From positions 1-45,266 of the forward strand of contig NZ_MCUV01000026.1 in assembly GCF_002873395.1 (NCBI RefSeq): 45,266 nt of DNA. The letters run 5' to 3'. Below, in pieces: positions 6,486 through 15,249 of this stretch. The first letter of the stretch is position 1, and every line of letters begins with the position of its first letter. The stretch comes from Vibrio sp. 10N.286.49.B3. GTDB taxonomy: Bacteria; Pseudomonadota; Gammaproteobacteria; Enterobacterales; Vibrionaceae. The notes beneath the pieces are model-generated. The model ran no database searches and was not told the DNA's origin. It was given only the letters and a program-made list of their open reading frames with translations. A program made the position numbers and the translations under genes.

Positions 6486-6545
6486 CACTTGCTTTCTCTT
6501 ATACCGCCAAAGCAATTTCTCTATCTTTTACTGCCCTGCCCTGAT
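6486..6545. repeat. Third, partial copy of the long repeat
   Basis: CTTGCTTTCTCTTATACCGC then CAAAGCAATTTCTCTATC matches an internal part of copies 1 (about 4063-4120) and 2 (about 6013-6065). It directly follows copy 2 and precedes the tdh terminator, so the chromosomal edge of the array carries a tandem fragment. Confidence 0.55.
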
Positions 6546-6602
6546 GATATTTTTTGGCTTAGAAGCAAACTAAAGCACTATCATTGATACTTTCTATGAC
6601 AA

Positions 6603-6633
6603 AAAAAGCCCCAAAATATTATTGGGGCTTTTT
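6603..6633 (-). terminator. Intrinsic terminator downstream of tdh
   Basis: AAAAAGCCCCAA (6603-6614) and TTGGGGCTTTTT (6622-6633) form a 12-bp stem with flanking A and T runs, able to work in both directions. A second copy of the TTGGGGCT half follows at about 6642-6666. It lies about 120 bp past the tdh stop and separates the cassette array from kbl-tdh. Confidence 0.8.
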
Positions 6634-6755
6634 CACATCTCTTGGGGCTAAATTGGGGCTTTTTTATGGGTTAAGTAAGGCTATATTGTCCTTTTTAGTG
6701 ATTTATCACCACTCGACAATCCGGCAACACCTAGACCATAAATCCCTAATCTACC

Positions 6756-7787
6756 CTACTCCCAATCAAGGATAACTTTGCCTGAAAGCCCGCTACGCAT
6801 AGCGTCGAAGCCTGCTTGGAAGTCATCAACCTTGAAGTGGTGAGTGATGATTGGAGTCAGATCTAGACCTGATTGGATAAGGCTAGCCATCTTATACCAC
6901 GTTTCGAACATTTCACGGCCGTAGATACCTTTGATCACCAAGCCTTTGAAAATCACTTGGTTCCAATCTACTGACATGTCCGATGGTGGAATACCCAGTA
7001 GAGAAACCTTACCACCGTGGTTCATGTTCGCTAGTAGGCTGTTAAACGCTGATGGGTTACCAGACATTTCTAGACCTACATCAAAACCTTCTGTCATACC
7101 AAGCTCAGACATCACATCTTCAAGCTTCTCTTCCATTACGTTGACTGCGCGAGTCACACCCATCTTCTTAGCAAGATCCAGGCGGTATTCGTTAACATCA
7201 GTAATAACGACATGACGAGCACCAACGTGACGAGCCACTGCAGCTGCCATGATACCGATAGGACCAGCACCTGTGATTAGCACGTCTTCACCAACGAGAT
7301 CGAAAGAAAGCGCAGTGTGAACAGCGTTACCAAATGGGTCAAAGATAGACGCAAGATCATCTGAAATCTCAGCAGGGATCTTGAACGCATTGAATGCAGG
7401 GATCACTAGAAACTCAGAGAATGCGCCAGTACGGTTTACACCAACACCCGTTGTATTACGACAAAGGTGAGTACGACCGCCACGACAGTTACGACAATGA
7501 CCACAAGTGATATGACCTTCACCAGAAACGCGATCACCAAGCTCAAAGCCACGAACGCCTTCGCCAATACCAACCACTTCACCTACGTACTCATGGCCAA
7601 CAACCATAGGGACAGGAATCGTGTTTTGTGACCACTCATCCCAGTTGTAGATGTGTACATCAGTACCACAAATTGCTGTTTTCTTAATACGGATAAGAAG
7701 ATCGTTATAACCCATTTCAGGTTTATCGACCTCAGTCATCCAAATGCCTTCTTCCGGCTTAAGTTTCGCTAATGCTTTAATTTTCAT
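6756..7787 (-). CDS. tdh: L-threonine 3-dehydrogenase
   Basis: A 343-aa zinc-dependent medium-chain dehydrogenase, the usual length for Tdh. It oxidises L-threonine with NAD+ to 2-amino-3-ketobutyrate. Visible features are the catalytic zinc ligands Cys40 (AICGTD), His65 and Glu66 ([10 protein letters not shown]), the structural zinc cysteines 95, 98, 101 and 109 (CGHCRNC...HLC), and the nucleotide-binding [10 protein letters not shown]. It is the second gene of a kbl-tdh operon, 107 bp after kbl, and the product of this enzyme is the substrate of Kbl. It is followed by a strong terminator at 6603-6633. Confidence 0.97.
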   Translation of the reverse strand: MKIKALAKLKPEEGIWMTEVDKPEMGYNDLLIRIKKTAICGTDVHIYNWDEWSQNTIPVPMVVGHEYVGEVVGIGEGVRGFELGDRVSGEGHITCGHCRNCRGGRTHLCRNTTGVGVNRTGAFSEFLVIPAFNAFKIPAEISDDLASIFDPFGNAVHTALSFDLVGEDVLITGAGPIGIMAAAVARHVGARHVVITDVNEYRLDLAKKMGVTRAVNVMEEKLEDVMSELGMTEGFDVGLEMSGNPSAFNSLLANMNHGGKVSLLGIPPSDMSVDWNQVIFKGLVIKGIYGREMFETWYKMASLIQSGLDLTPIITHHFKVDDFQAGFDAMRSGLSGKVILDWE

Positions 7788-7894
7788 AATCTTACCTAAT
7801 TCATCTCGCCATACCGATAAGTAAAGCGAGAATCAAAATATAATCGTTATCTAATGGTGTTCGTTTTTATCAATGTGTCGACGATAAACTCGAA

Positions 7895-9088
7895 TTAGAT
7901 GATACCCATGTCTTTACCAACTTGGATAAATGCATCAATAGCACCGTCTAGCTGTTCACGTGTATGTGCTGCTGACATTTGTGTACGGATGCGAGCTTGA
8001 CCTTTTGGTACCACTGGGAAAGAGAAACCGACTACGTAGATGCCTTTTTCTAGTGCGCGTTCTGCAAATTCTGCTGCAACTTTCGCATCACCAAGCATAA
8101 TTGGGATAATCGCGTGATCAGCACCGCCCATAGTGAAACCTGCCGCTTCCATACGAGTACGGAAGTGTGCCGAGTTTTCCCAAAGTGTTTTACGTAGGTC
8201 ACCAGACTCAGCAAGCAGATCAATAACACGAATAGATGCTGAAACAATGGCAGGTGCTACAGAGTTAGAGAATAGGTACGGACGAGAACGCTGACGTAAC
8301 CAGTCAATCACTTCTTTCTTACCAGACGTGTAACCACCTGAAGCGCCGCCCATTGCTTTACCTAGCGTACCTGTAATGATGTCGATACGGTCAACAACGT
8401 TATGGAATTCGTGTGTACCAGCGCCATTTTCACCCATGAAGCCCACAGCGTGAGAATCATCAACCATCACTAGTGCTTCGTACTTATCCGCTAAATCACA
8501 GATAGCAGGAAGGTTAGCAACCACGCCGTCCATCGAGAATACGCCATCAGTTACGATTAACGTGTTACGAGCGCCCGCTTCTTTAGCAGCAATTAACTGT
8601 TGCTCTAGCTCTTGCATGTTGTTGTTCGCGTAACGGAAACGCATTGCTTTACATAAACGCACACCATCAATGATTGACGCGTGGTTTAGTGCATCTGAAA
8701 TGATCGCGTCTTCTTTACCTAGAATCGTTTCGAACAAACCTGTGTTCGCGTCAAAACAAGAGGTGTATAAGATAGTGTCTTCTTTACCAAGGAAAGTAGA
8801 TAGCTTTTGCTCAAGCTCTTTGTGTGAATCTTGCGTACCACAGATAAAGCGAACAGAAGCCATACCAAAGCCGTGCTCGTCCATACCGTTTTTAGCCGCT
8901 TCGATAAGCGCTGGGTGGTTAGCAAGACCAAGGTAGTTGTTTGCACAGAAGTTAAGTACGTCTTGACCTGTTGAGATAGAAACGGCGGCTTTTTGAGCTG
9001 ATGTGATAATGCGCTCAGACTTGTAAAGCCCTTCAGTTTTCACTTCTTCAATTTGGTTTTGAATCTGTTGGTAGAATGCAGAAGACAT
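7895..9088 (-). CDS. kbl: Glycine C-acetyltransferase (2-amino-3-ketobutyrate CoA ligase)
   Basis: A 397-aa PLP enzyme of the alpha-oxoamine synthase family. It cleaves 2-amino-3-ketobutyrate with CoA to glycine and acetyl-CoA, completing threonine degradation begun by Tdh. The PLP-binding lysine is Lys244 in [15 protein letters not shown]. Other family features are [14 protein letters not shown] near the N-terminus, [12 protein letters not shown], and [13 protein letters not shown] with the PLP-ring Asp and His. The ATG at 9088 has AAGGAAAT in front. It is the first gene of the kbl-tdh pair and is transcribed divergently from a LysR regulator that could control it, although the sequence does not prove this. 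Confidence 0.97.
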   Translation of the reverse strand: MSSAFYQQIQNQIEEVKTEGLYKSERIITSAQKAAVSISTGQDVLNFCANNYLGLANHPALIEAAKNGMDEHGFGMASVRFICGTQDSHKELEQKLSTFLGKEDTILYTSCFDANTGLFETILGKEDAIISDALNHASIIDGVRLCKAMRFRYANNNMQELEQQLIAAKEAGARNTLIVTDGVFSMDGVVANLPAICDLADKYEALVMVDDSHAVGFMGENGAGTHEFHNVVDRIDIITGTLGKAMGGASGGYTSGKKEVIDWLRQRSRPYLFSNSVAPAIVSASIRVIDLLAESGDLRKTLWENSAHFRTRMEAAGFTMGGADHAIIPIMLGDAKVAAEFAERALEKGIYVVGFSFPVVPKGQARIRTQMSAAHTREQLDGAIDAFIQVGKDMGII

Positions 9089-9277
9089 CGTTATTTCCTT
9101 CCTAAAGATGAATTGCCGAGAAATGAGTCTCGGTAAAATGCAGGACCGATAGCATCTTTCCCGCTTGATTTATTGCTGGCTAGTTTAGTCGATCTTAAAG
9201 CGTGGTATTATCCTATGAGATGGAAAAACATTAATGAACCACAGGCACAAATAAACATCGCTACGGTAGGAATCACT

Positions 9278-10207
9278 ATGCTCCAAGTAAAACTTATTAC
9301 CCTGCTCCCAGATCTCGCTTCTTTCATTTTAGTCGTAAATGAAGGTAGCTTCACTGCTGCGGCTAAAAAGCTCGAAGTCACGCCCTCAGCACTCAGTAAG
9401 TTGATCACCCGCTTAGAAAAGGCACTTTCGGCTAAGTTGTTTGAACGCACGACTCGTAAACTGATCATCACGCCAACCGGCAAGAAAGTGTATGACCAAG
9501 CTGTCATCATGCTCAATGCCGCCGAACAAGCGATTGAAGTGTCAAAGTCCGATCACTTAGACCCATCAGGATCAATCACCATTGCCGCTCCTGAAGCTTT
9601 CCTTAACTCCGTCCTCGAACCGTTAGTCATCCCATTTTTAGGTGCCTACCCTAATATTCAATTAAAATTGCGCGTGATTGATGGTGAGATTGACATTTTC
9701 CAGCATGGGATTGATATCGCGTTTAAATTAACCGATAAGCCCGATGAGAATTTAGTCTTAAAAGAGATCGGCAAAACCAACTTAGTCTTATGTGCCAGCC
9801 CAGATTATTTAGCTCAGCATGGCTTACCGCGTCACCCGACAGATTTAGTGATGCATGACTGTTTGTATTTGGCTGAAACGACCAAAGATAATGTGTGGGA
9901 TTTTTTTAAAGAGGATCTTTTTCATAGCGTGGCGGTTTCAGGGCGATATGCCGTTAATCACTCTCAAATGCGCCTTAAAGCGGTGAAAGATGGTTTAGGA
10001 ATTGGCATATTTCATGATTTTGTTATTCAAGATGCTTTAAATAGAAATGAAGTTATACCGGTACTGGAAGATTGGACGATAAAAAGTAACTACCATGGTT
10101 CGATTGCCATGCAGTTTGCACAGACCAAATACATGCCAGCAAGACTGCGAGCCTTTATTGATTATGCAATGGCTAACCTACCATCAGGTTTATCGGATAG
10201 CGTCTGA
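9278..10207 (+). CDS. LysR-family transcriptional regulator
   Basis: A 309-aa LysR-type regulator, taking the ATG at 9278 as start. The frame is open from 9173, but family proteins begin close to the DNA-binding helix-turn-helix and a TAGGAA ribosome site precedes 9278. The winged HTH occupies about residues 10-65 (FILVVNEGSFTAAAKKLEV, SALSKLITRLEKALSAKLFE). The periplasmic-binding-like effector domain follows from about residue 90 (GSITIAAPEAFLNSVLEPLV). It is divergent from kbl-tdh and upstream of the PL6 lyase gene, so either may be its target. The effector is unknown. Confidence 0.92.
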   Translation: MLQVKLITLLPDLASFILVVNEGSFTAAAKKLEVTPSALSKLITRLEKALSAKLFERTTRKLIITPTGKKVYDQAVIMLNAAEQAIEVSKSDHLDPSGSITIAAPEAFLNSVLEPLVIPFLGAYPNIQLKLRVIDGEIDIFQHGIDIAFKLTDKPDENLVLKEIGKTNLVLCASPDYLAQHGLPRHPTDLVMHDCLYLAETTKDNVWDFFKEDLFHSVAVSGRYAVNHSQMRLKAVKDGLGIGIFHDFVIQDALNRNEVIPVLEDWTIKSNYHGSIAMQFAQTKYMPARLRAFIDYAMANLPSGLSDSV

Positions 10208-10275
10208 TTTGTCATACATAAATCTAAGATCGCTAAAATATTTAGCCTATCTCTCGTTTAGTTTAACGTAAATAG

Positions 10276-10291
10276 TGTGCTTCAGATCAAA
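10276..10291. promoter_or_regulatory. Possible CRP site upstream of the lyase gene
   Basis: TGTGCTTCAGATCAAA resembles the CRP consensus TGTGA-N6-TCACA with mismatches in both halves. It lies about 175 bp before the lyase ATG, a sensible place for catabolite control of a polysaccharide-degrading enzyme. This is a weak match made by eye. Confidence 0.3.
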
Positions 10292-10465
10292 CTTTTAAGC
10301 GAATTGTATGTCATAAACACGATCTAGATCGATAACAATACATATAATACTACAAATATAGCTTGAACCTTTTATAGTCGCAGAAAAAGAAACATCATAA
10401 AGAAAGCTACCCTAATTAATTTCTTTAAATTATCTCCACTCTGTGATTAATCAAAGGTCTATACG

Positions 10466-12010
10466 ATGAAAAAAACAACACTCGCTACATTACTCCTGCT
10501 AAGCATCACACAAGCTTATGCATTCAATGTTGATGATGTAACTCGTGAAAGTTTATTAGCTAGCGAACGTCTACAAACGATCGCTAAACAAGATGTACAA
10601 GCTAGCTCTCAGAAAAATATCGATGCCCTTAAAGCACAGTTTGCCAATGTAAAAGATGGCGATGTGATTACTATTCCGGCGGGTAAATACCCAGACTTCG
10701 GTTACATCGAAATTGCAGCAAACAATGTAACGATTAAAGCAGAGCAACCAGGCACCGCTTGGATGACGGGTCTTTTACAATTCGACATTTTAGGTGATGA
10801 CGTTACTTTAGACGGTTTAGTTTTCACAGAAGGTGGTCCTAGTGAGCGTATGGGTGGCGTACGTTTGAAAGGTAACAACAACACACTTCAAAACTCAACG
10901 TTCTACTACTTCAACGATGATTACGCTTATGAGCCAGATGAAGCTCGTCAAGAATACCCTCGCTACCTATGGTTATCGCTATGGGGTAAAGAGGCAAAAG
11001 TCATTAATAACCGCTTTGAAGGTAAACAGAAGCGCGGCACGTTAATTGGTGTTCAAAAGCCTGACGATACGGTTGATAATCACACTATCGAAAACAACAT
11101 CTTCCTAGACATGCAGCAAAACCAGCACAATGAATTAGCGATTAAAAAAGCGGTTCGTTACAACGCAAACAGCTGGGAAGCTATCCGTATTGGTGATAGT
11201 AAAGCATCTCAATACCCTTCAAACACAAGCTTTAGCAATAACCTACTAATCAATATGGACGGTGAGCGTGAGCTAATTTCAATTAAATCTGGCGCAAACA
11301 CTATCTCTGGCAACACGATTTTTGAAAGTGCGGCAATGGTTTCACTACGCCACGGTAAAGCGACGATAGTTGAAAATAACGTTATTCTAGGTAACGAAAA
11401 AGACCTAACTGGCGGTATCCGTATTTACGATGAAGACCACATCATCAACAATAACTACATCAGCAACACTCGCGGTACAGAAGGTACTGTTGAAGGTAAT
11501 GCGGATGTACGTGGCGCGATCGTAATTAACACCGGTATTATCGATGTTAAAAATGGCGAGAAGCTATCACAAGCAACGAAAGGCAAAGAGCTAAACAAAC
11601 AGTGGACGCCAAAGAACCTACAAATTTCAAATAATACTATTATCGATGCACAGTGGGGGATCATCCATGGTGACCAAGCACACCGTGTCAGCCTATTTGA
11701 TAATAACGTTGTAGAAGATATCTACGCAGGCGACCACATCCACTTTAGCAATAACCTAGTAAGCACAGGTTCTGACGATCAGTTTGCAGCTCGTGCAAGT
11801 GAAGAGTTTGCTTTAACTAACGCAACTTACACCAATGAAGTTTACGGTGGTCAAGTTGTACACCCTGAACTCATTACTCACTTCTCAACAACGGTTCCAG
11901 CTCTACAGAATGTGAATGGCTTCCAGTCAGCTGAAAATGTTGGTGCTGATGTTAACAAGTTAACAGTGATCACGGCTGAAATCGCAGGTCCTACTTATGT
12001 AATCAAATAG
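10466..12010 (+). CDS. Secreted polysaccharide lyase family 6 (alginate lyase/chondroitinase B type)
   Basis: A 514-aa protein with a clear signal peptide (MKKTTLATLLLLSITQAYA, cleavage near residue 19), so it acts in the periplasm or outside. The body is a right-handed parallel beta-helix rich in Asn ladders (NNTLQNSTFYYF, SFSNNLLINM, IVENNVILGN). Lys274 in ELISIKSGAN and Arg295 in VSLRHGK lie 21 residues apart, the same spacing as the catalytic Lys/Arg pair of chondroitinase B as I recall it. PL6 enzymes cleave alginate or dermatan sulfate by beta-elimination. In marine vibrios alginate is the likelier substrate, but the sequence alone does not decide. It is monocistronic, with a terminator at 12081-12113. 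Confidence 0.88.
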   Translation: MKKTTLATLLLLSITQAYAFNVDDVTRESLLASERLQTIAKQDVQASSQKNIDALKAQFANVKDGDVITIPAGKYPDFGYIEIAANNVTIKAEQPGTAWMTGLLQFDILGDDVTLDGLVFTEGGPSERMGGVRLKGNNNTLQNSTFYYFNDDYAYEPDEARQEYPRYLWLSLWGKEAKVINNRFEGKQKRGTLIGVQKPDDTVDNHTIENNIFLDMQQNQHNELAIKKAVRYNANSWEAIRIGDSKASQYPSNTSFSNNLLINMDGERELISIKSGANTISGNTIFESAAMVSLRHGKATIVENNVILGNEKDLTGGIRIYDEDHIINNNYISNTRGTEGTVEGNADVRGAIVINTGIIDVKNGEKLSQATKGKELNKQWTPKNLQISNNTIIDAQWGIIHGDQAHRVSLFDNNVVEDIYAGDHIHFSNNLVSTGSDDQFAARASEEFALTNATYTNEVYGGQVVHPELITHFSTTVPALQNVNGFQSAENVGADVNKLTVITAEIAGPTYVIK

Positions 12011-12080
12011 CCGCGTTAGTCAATATACGCTGCTATCACATCAATCGTTTTATCTGATGAGTAAGATAAAATGATGAGCG

Positions 12081-12113
12081 AGCCCTTGATGACCTTTCAT
12101 CAGGGGCTTTTTT
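12081..12113 (+). terminator. Intrinsic terminator after the lyase gene
   Basis: AGCCCTTGATG and CATCAGGGGCT form an 11-bp stem with one G-T pair and a short loop (ACCTTT), followed by six T residues. It ends the PL6 transcript about 70 bp past the stop. Confidence 0.85.
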
Positions 12114-12254
12114 CTATGTGCTATTATAAATATCACATTCCTCCCTTTTTAAGCGCCGCAAATTTTGACAAAGCTGATAAGATCACAGCACCCTTTCATT
12201 TTTAATGATAGTTTCGACCAAAAGGTTAGACTTTAAAGAATAAAGGCTATATAA

Positions 12255-12713
12255 ATGATAGAGTTAGATTTAAAAGTACCACCTTTGCTTGTTTTGGTCA
12301 TTTGTCTGCTTCTTATGCTGCTACTTGCTATGGTGCCCGCTTACCTGGATATTTCCGGAGTAACGGCAGAAATTGCGATGATCGTGGGTGTTATCGGTGT
12401 GGGGGTTATGTTCTCGGGTTTTTTCGAATGTCGTAAAGCACGAACCACGGTTCACCCTCAACTAAAACATGAAACCACAACGTTGGTACAAAGTGGGATC
12501 TACCAATATTCTAGAAACCCCATGTATCTTGGGATGTTATGTGTGCTTATTGCTTTTGGGGTGTATATACAAAGTATCGCTTCGTTTCTTATTTGCCCTG
12601 TTTTTATCAGTTATATAAATCGATATCAGATAAAACCAGAAGAAAAACACTTAGCTCATTTATTTGATGATGAGTATGTCGCCTATAAAAATAAAGTTCG
12701 CCGCTGGCTATAG
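12255..12713 (+). CDS. Isoprenylcysteine carboxyl methyltransferase-like membrane methyltransferase
   Basis: A 152-aa integral membrane protein with about four hydrophobic segments (residues 10-30, 37-57, 90-110, 112-130). The signature is GIYQYSRNPMYLGMLCVL followed by a C-terminal EEKHLAHLFDDEYVAYKNKV and RRWL. The R-N-P-x-Y-L-G and E-x-x-L...F-x-x-E-Y-x-x-Y motifs define the ICMT/PEMT-like family that binds S-adenosylmethionine within the membrane. Bacterial members methylate lipids or unknown acceptors, so the substrate is open. It appears monocistronic. Confidence 0.85.
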   Translation: MIELDLKVPPLLVLVICLLLMLLLAMVPAYLDISGVTAEIAMIVGVIGVGVMFSGFFECRKARTTVHPQLKHETTTLVQSGIYQYSRNPMYLGMLCVLIAFGVYIQSIASFLICPVFISYINRYQIKPEEKHLAHLFDDEYVAYKNKVRRWL

Positions 12714-12717
12714 TAAT

Positions 12718-12743
12718 AGAGATAGAGATAGAGATAGAGATAG
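12718..12743. repeat. Hexanucleotide tandem repeat (AGAGAT)x4
   Basis: Four perfect AGAGAT units plus a partial unit start four bases after the stop codon of the ICMT-like gene. The tract is non-coding and could vary in length by slippage, but it has no evident effect on any reading frame. Confidence 0.8.
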
Positions 12744-13016
12744 TGCGATGGTATTAACAAAGCGCGCTAAGTAGTCAGTTTAATAGCGATAATTAGAAAT
12801 TAATCTGCTATATTGCTCATGAGATTTAGCATACAACAAGCTCTATATGCAATTGATAACGATGAGGAATTTCCGTATTTTAAAAATTGACATTGTATTT
12901 TGATAAAAATAAGACAATAAGAGACCCATTACAAACAAATGTTCCGATATTTTCAATGTCATAGAGCCATTGCTTGTAATTGATTTCCGTTTTATGAGTA
13001 AAAAAGAGCAACCATT

Positions 13017-15134
13017 GTGGATAATGTAATCATCACCAATACTCAGCAGCTTTTAGATGAAAGTTGGATTGTTATGCAATCTGACGCTACAAAAGCATTC
13101 GCGATTATAGACGATGTCCTATCAAGCGAAGGGCACAATATAGCGATTGAAGCTGAGTGTGCATTACAATTAGGTTGGTGCCATATCTACAGCGGTTCTC
13201 CAGAGCAAGCGACCGAACATTTTCTACGTAGTGTTCAACTGTTCAACCAACAAGACAACGCTGAAAAAATAATTCGTAGTTTAAACGGCCTTGGCTCTGC
13301 CTATATGGAGCAAAGCTTATTCAAATCGGCCGTGACCACGTTCACCCAAGCGATTGAGTTAGTCAGTGATTCAAATCAACCAGAGTTAGCTCTTCCAATC
13401 CATCTCAATATTGTCAATATCTACCTACAGCTTGATGATATGGATACGTCGTTAACGGCTCTAAGCGAAATAGAAAAGTTAATCACGACGCAACCGTTAG
13501 TTGATACTATTGGTGATGATAACCTCAGTATTTATCATAGTTCGATGGCTGAAGCCTTGCAGGTAAAAGGATCACTGTCTCAAGCAGAGCAACACATCCA
13601 CTTAGCCACGCGCTTAGCAAAAACGAGCCAATGCAACACGGCACTATTTTCAGCGGCGCTCTGCTCGGCAAGGCAGCGTTACTTTCTAGAGCAAACTCAA
13701 GCGTCGACCAACCAATACCTGCAATTAATTACCGACTACACCCTGTCTAGCGCGGGTATCACTTTTTACCAAGCACAGTATGAATATGGCTGTGCCCTTT
13801 TCCAGCTCGGTGCTTACCACAAAGCCATCGCTATTTTTGAGCAGCTGGTTCTTAACCATAATCACACCAATACACCGAGCAGAATCATCAAAGCCTCGGA
13901 AGTGTTGAGTCAATGTTATGCCCGTATCAGTTCCTTTGAACACGCTTATCATGCACTGCAACAAGCCAAGCAAGAGCAAGAGCGCCTTGATGGCATTGAA
14001 GCTCAACAACAACTTATTTTATTCCAGCAAAATAAACGCATTGCTCACTTAACCAAAGAAGCAAAACATGAGCGTAAAATGCGCTTGGAACTTGAGTTAC
14101 TGCACGAACGACTTTTACTGGTTGAAAAAATCGGTCAAAACCTCGCATCCAGTCTTGATATAGAAGAAATCCTTGCGACCTTTTATACCTCAATTTCTAA
14201 AGTAATGAAATTAAGTGCGATTGCTATGGGTCTGTATAATGAAGAGACTAAGTGCCTAGATTTTGACTACTCCATCGCTTTCCAGGAACGTGTCGACGCT
14301 TTTCAAATTCCATTAAGCGAAGCCAGCAGCTTGAATGCTAAATGCTTTATAAGACAAGAAATGCTCTTAGTCGATGAAAGTGGTCTGGCAGGCACAAGAA
14401 GTCATGGGCTTCATAACATAAAAATGAAATCCGCTGTTTATTTCCCGCTTAATTTTATTGATGAGAAGCTCGGTGTTATTACTCTACAAAGCTCTTATGC
14501 CGATGTTTTTGACTCTCAAATGCTCTCTTTGATACACAGTTTAGCGCATTACCTCAGCATCGCGGTTCGTAATGGCCGAACTCACAATCAGCTGATCGAA
14601 TTAACGGCTAAAATACAGCAAGAAAAGCAAGAGATTGAGCAAGCTAAAACGGAAATTGAATACCTTGCACTACACGATGGATTAACACAACTGCCTAACC
14701 GTCGCATGCTAATCAGCTGTATCAAGCAACGCATTGCAGAGTGCGATGCTAACCACTGTCGATTCCAGCTACTCTATTTTGATCTTAATGGCTTTAAAAA
14801 AGTTAACGACCAATATGGCCACTCAATTGGAGACAAGCTATTATTTGCCCTATCTTGTCGAATAAGAGCTTTTTTACCACAACAAGATTTAGTGGCGCGT
14901 ATCGGTGGTGATGAGTTTGTGATTTTGACTTCTTGTTCAAACAATAAAGAGCAACTACCTGATTTAATTCAAAGTATTCACGATGAACTTAAATCACCTT
15001 TTATTATTGATGATCTCGTACTCAACATTTCGCTAAGTTTAGGCAGTGCTGAATACCCAACCCATGGTCTCTCTTTTGATACCCTACTTAACCATGCTGA
15101 TTCTGATATGTATAAAAATAAATTTAATGATTAA
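13017..15134 (+). CDS. TPR-GAF-GGDEF diguanylate cyclase
   Basis: A 705-aa cytoplasmic protein starting at GTG. The first about 340 residues are TPR-like helical repeats (LQLGWCHIYSGSPEQATEHF, LNGLGSAYMEQSLFKSAVTT). A coiled coil spans about 340-370, a GAF-like domain about 370-525 (LLLVEKIGQNLASSLDIEEI), a second coiled coil 525-550, and a GGDEF domain the C-terminal 160 residues. The active-site motif GGDEF is intact at 630-634, so c-di-GMP synthesis is expected. The inhibitory RxxD site is not seen (PQQD at that place). No EAL domain and no membrane segment were found. TPRs probably bind a partner and GAF a ligand. The gene downstream is a second cyclase. Confidence 0.9.
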   Translation: MDNVIITNTQQLLDESWIVMQSDATKAFAIIDDVLSSEGHNIAIEAECALQLGWCHIYSGSPEQATEHFLRSVQLFNQQDNAEKIIRSLNGLGSAYMEQSLFKSAVTTFTQAIELVSDSNQPELALPIHLNIVNIYLQLDDMDTSLTALSEIEKLITTQPLVDTIGDDNLSIYHSSMAEALQVKGSLSQAEQHIHLATRLAKTSQCNTALFSAALCSARQRYFLEQTQASTNQYLQLITDYTLSSAGITFYQAQYEYGCALFQLGAYHKAIAIFEQLVLNHNHTNTPSRIIKASEVLSQCYARISSFEHAYHALQQAKQEQERLDGIEAQQQLILFQQNKRIAHLTKEAKHERKMRLELELLHERLLLVEKIGQNLASSLDIEEILATFYTSISKVMKLSAIAMGLYNEETKCLDFDYSIAFQERVDAFQIPLSEASSLNAKCFIRQEMLLVDESGLAGTRSHGLHNIKMKSAVYFPLNFIDEKLGVITLQSSYADVFDSQMLSLIHSLAHYLSIAVRNGRTHNQLIELTAKIQQEKQEIEQAKTEIEYLALHDGLTQLPNRRMLISCIKQRIAECDANHCRFQLLYFDLNGFKKVNDQYGHSIGDKLLFALSCRIRAFLPQQDLVARIGGDEFVILTSCSNNKEQLPDLIQSIHDELKSPFIIDDLVLNISLSLGSAEYPTHGLSFDTLLNHADSDMYKNKFND

Positions 15135-15249
15135 AACTATACATTAGCAACGCACTAGCGACTGGCAATGAATACCATAATTACAAAAAACCGCCAGAGC
15201 ATAACCAATAACTCGTAACTCTTTACACTTAAGAATCCAATAGGTCATT

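Noticed and set aside
6584..6775. 63-codon plus-strand frame over the tdh terminator
   Set aside because: It covers two terminator stems and overlaps the tdh stop; composition explained by the stem repeats.
9173..9277. Longer start for the LysR gene at 9173
   Set aside because: LysR proteins begin close to their helix-turn-helix, and 9278 has the better ribosome site and the expected family length.
12718..12743. AGAGAT tandem repeat as a phase-variation switch
   Set aside because: It lies after a stop codon and about 270 bp from the next start; no frame or promoter depends on it visibly.
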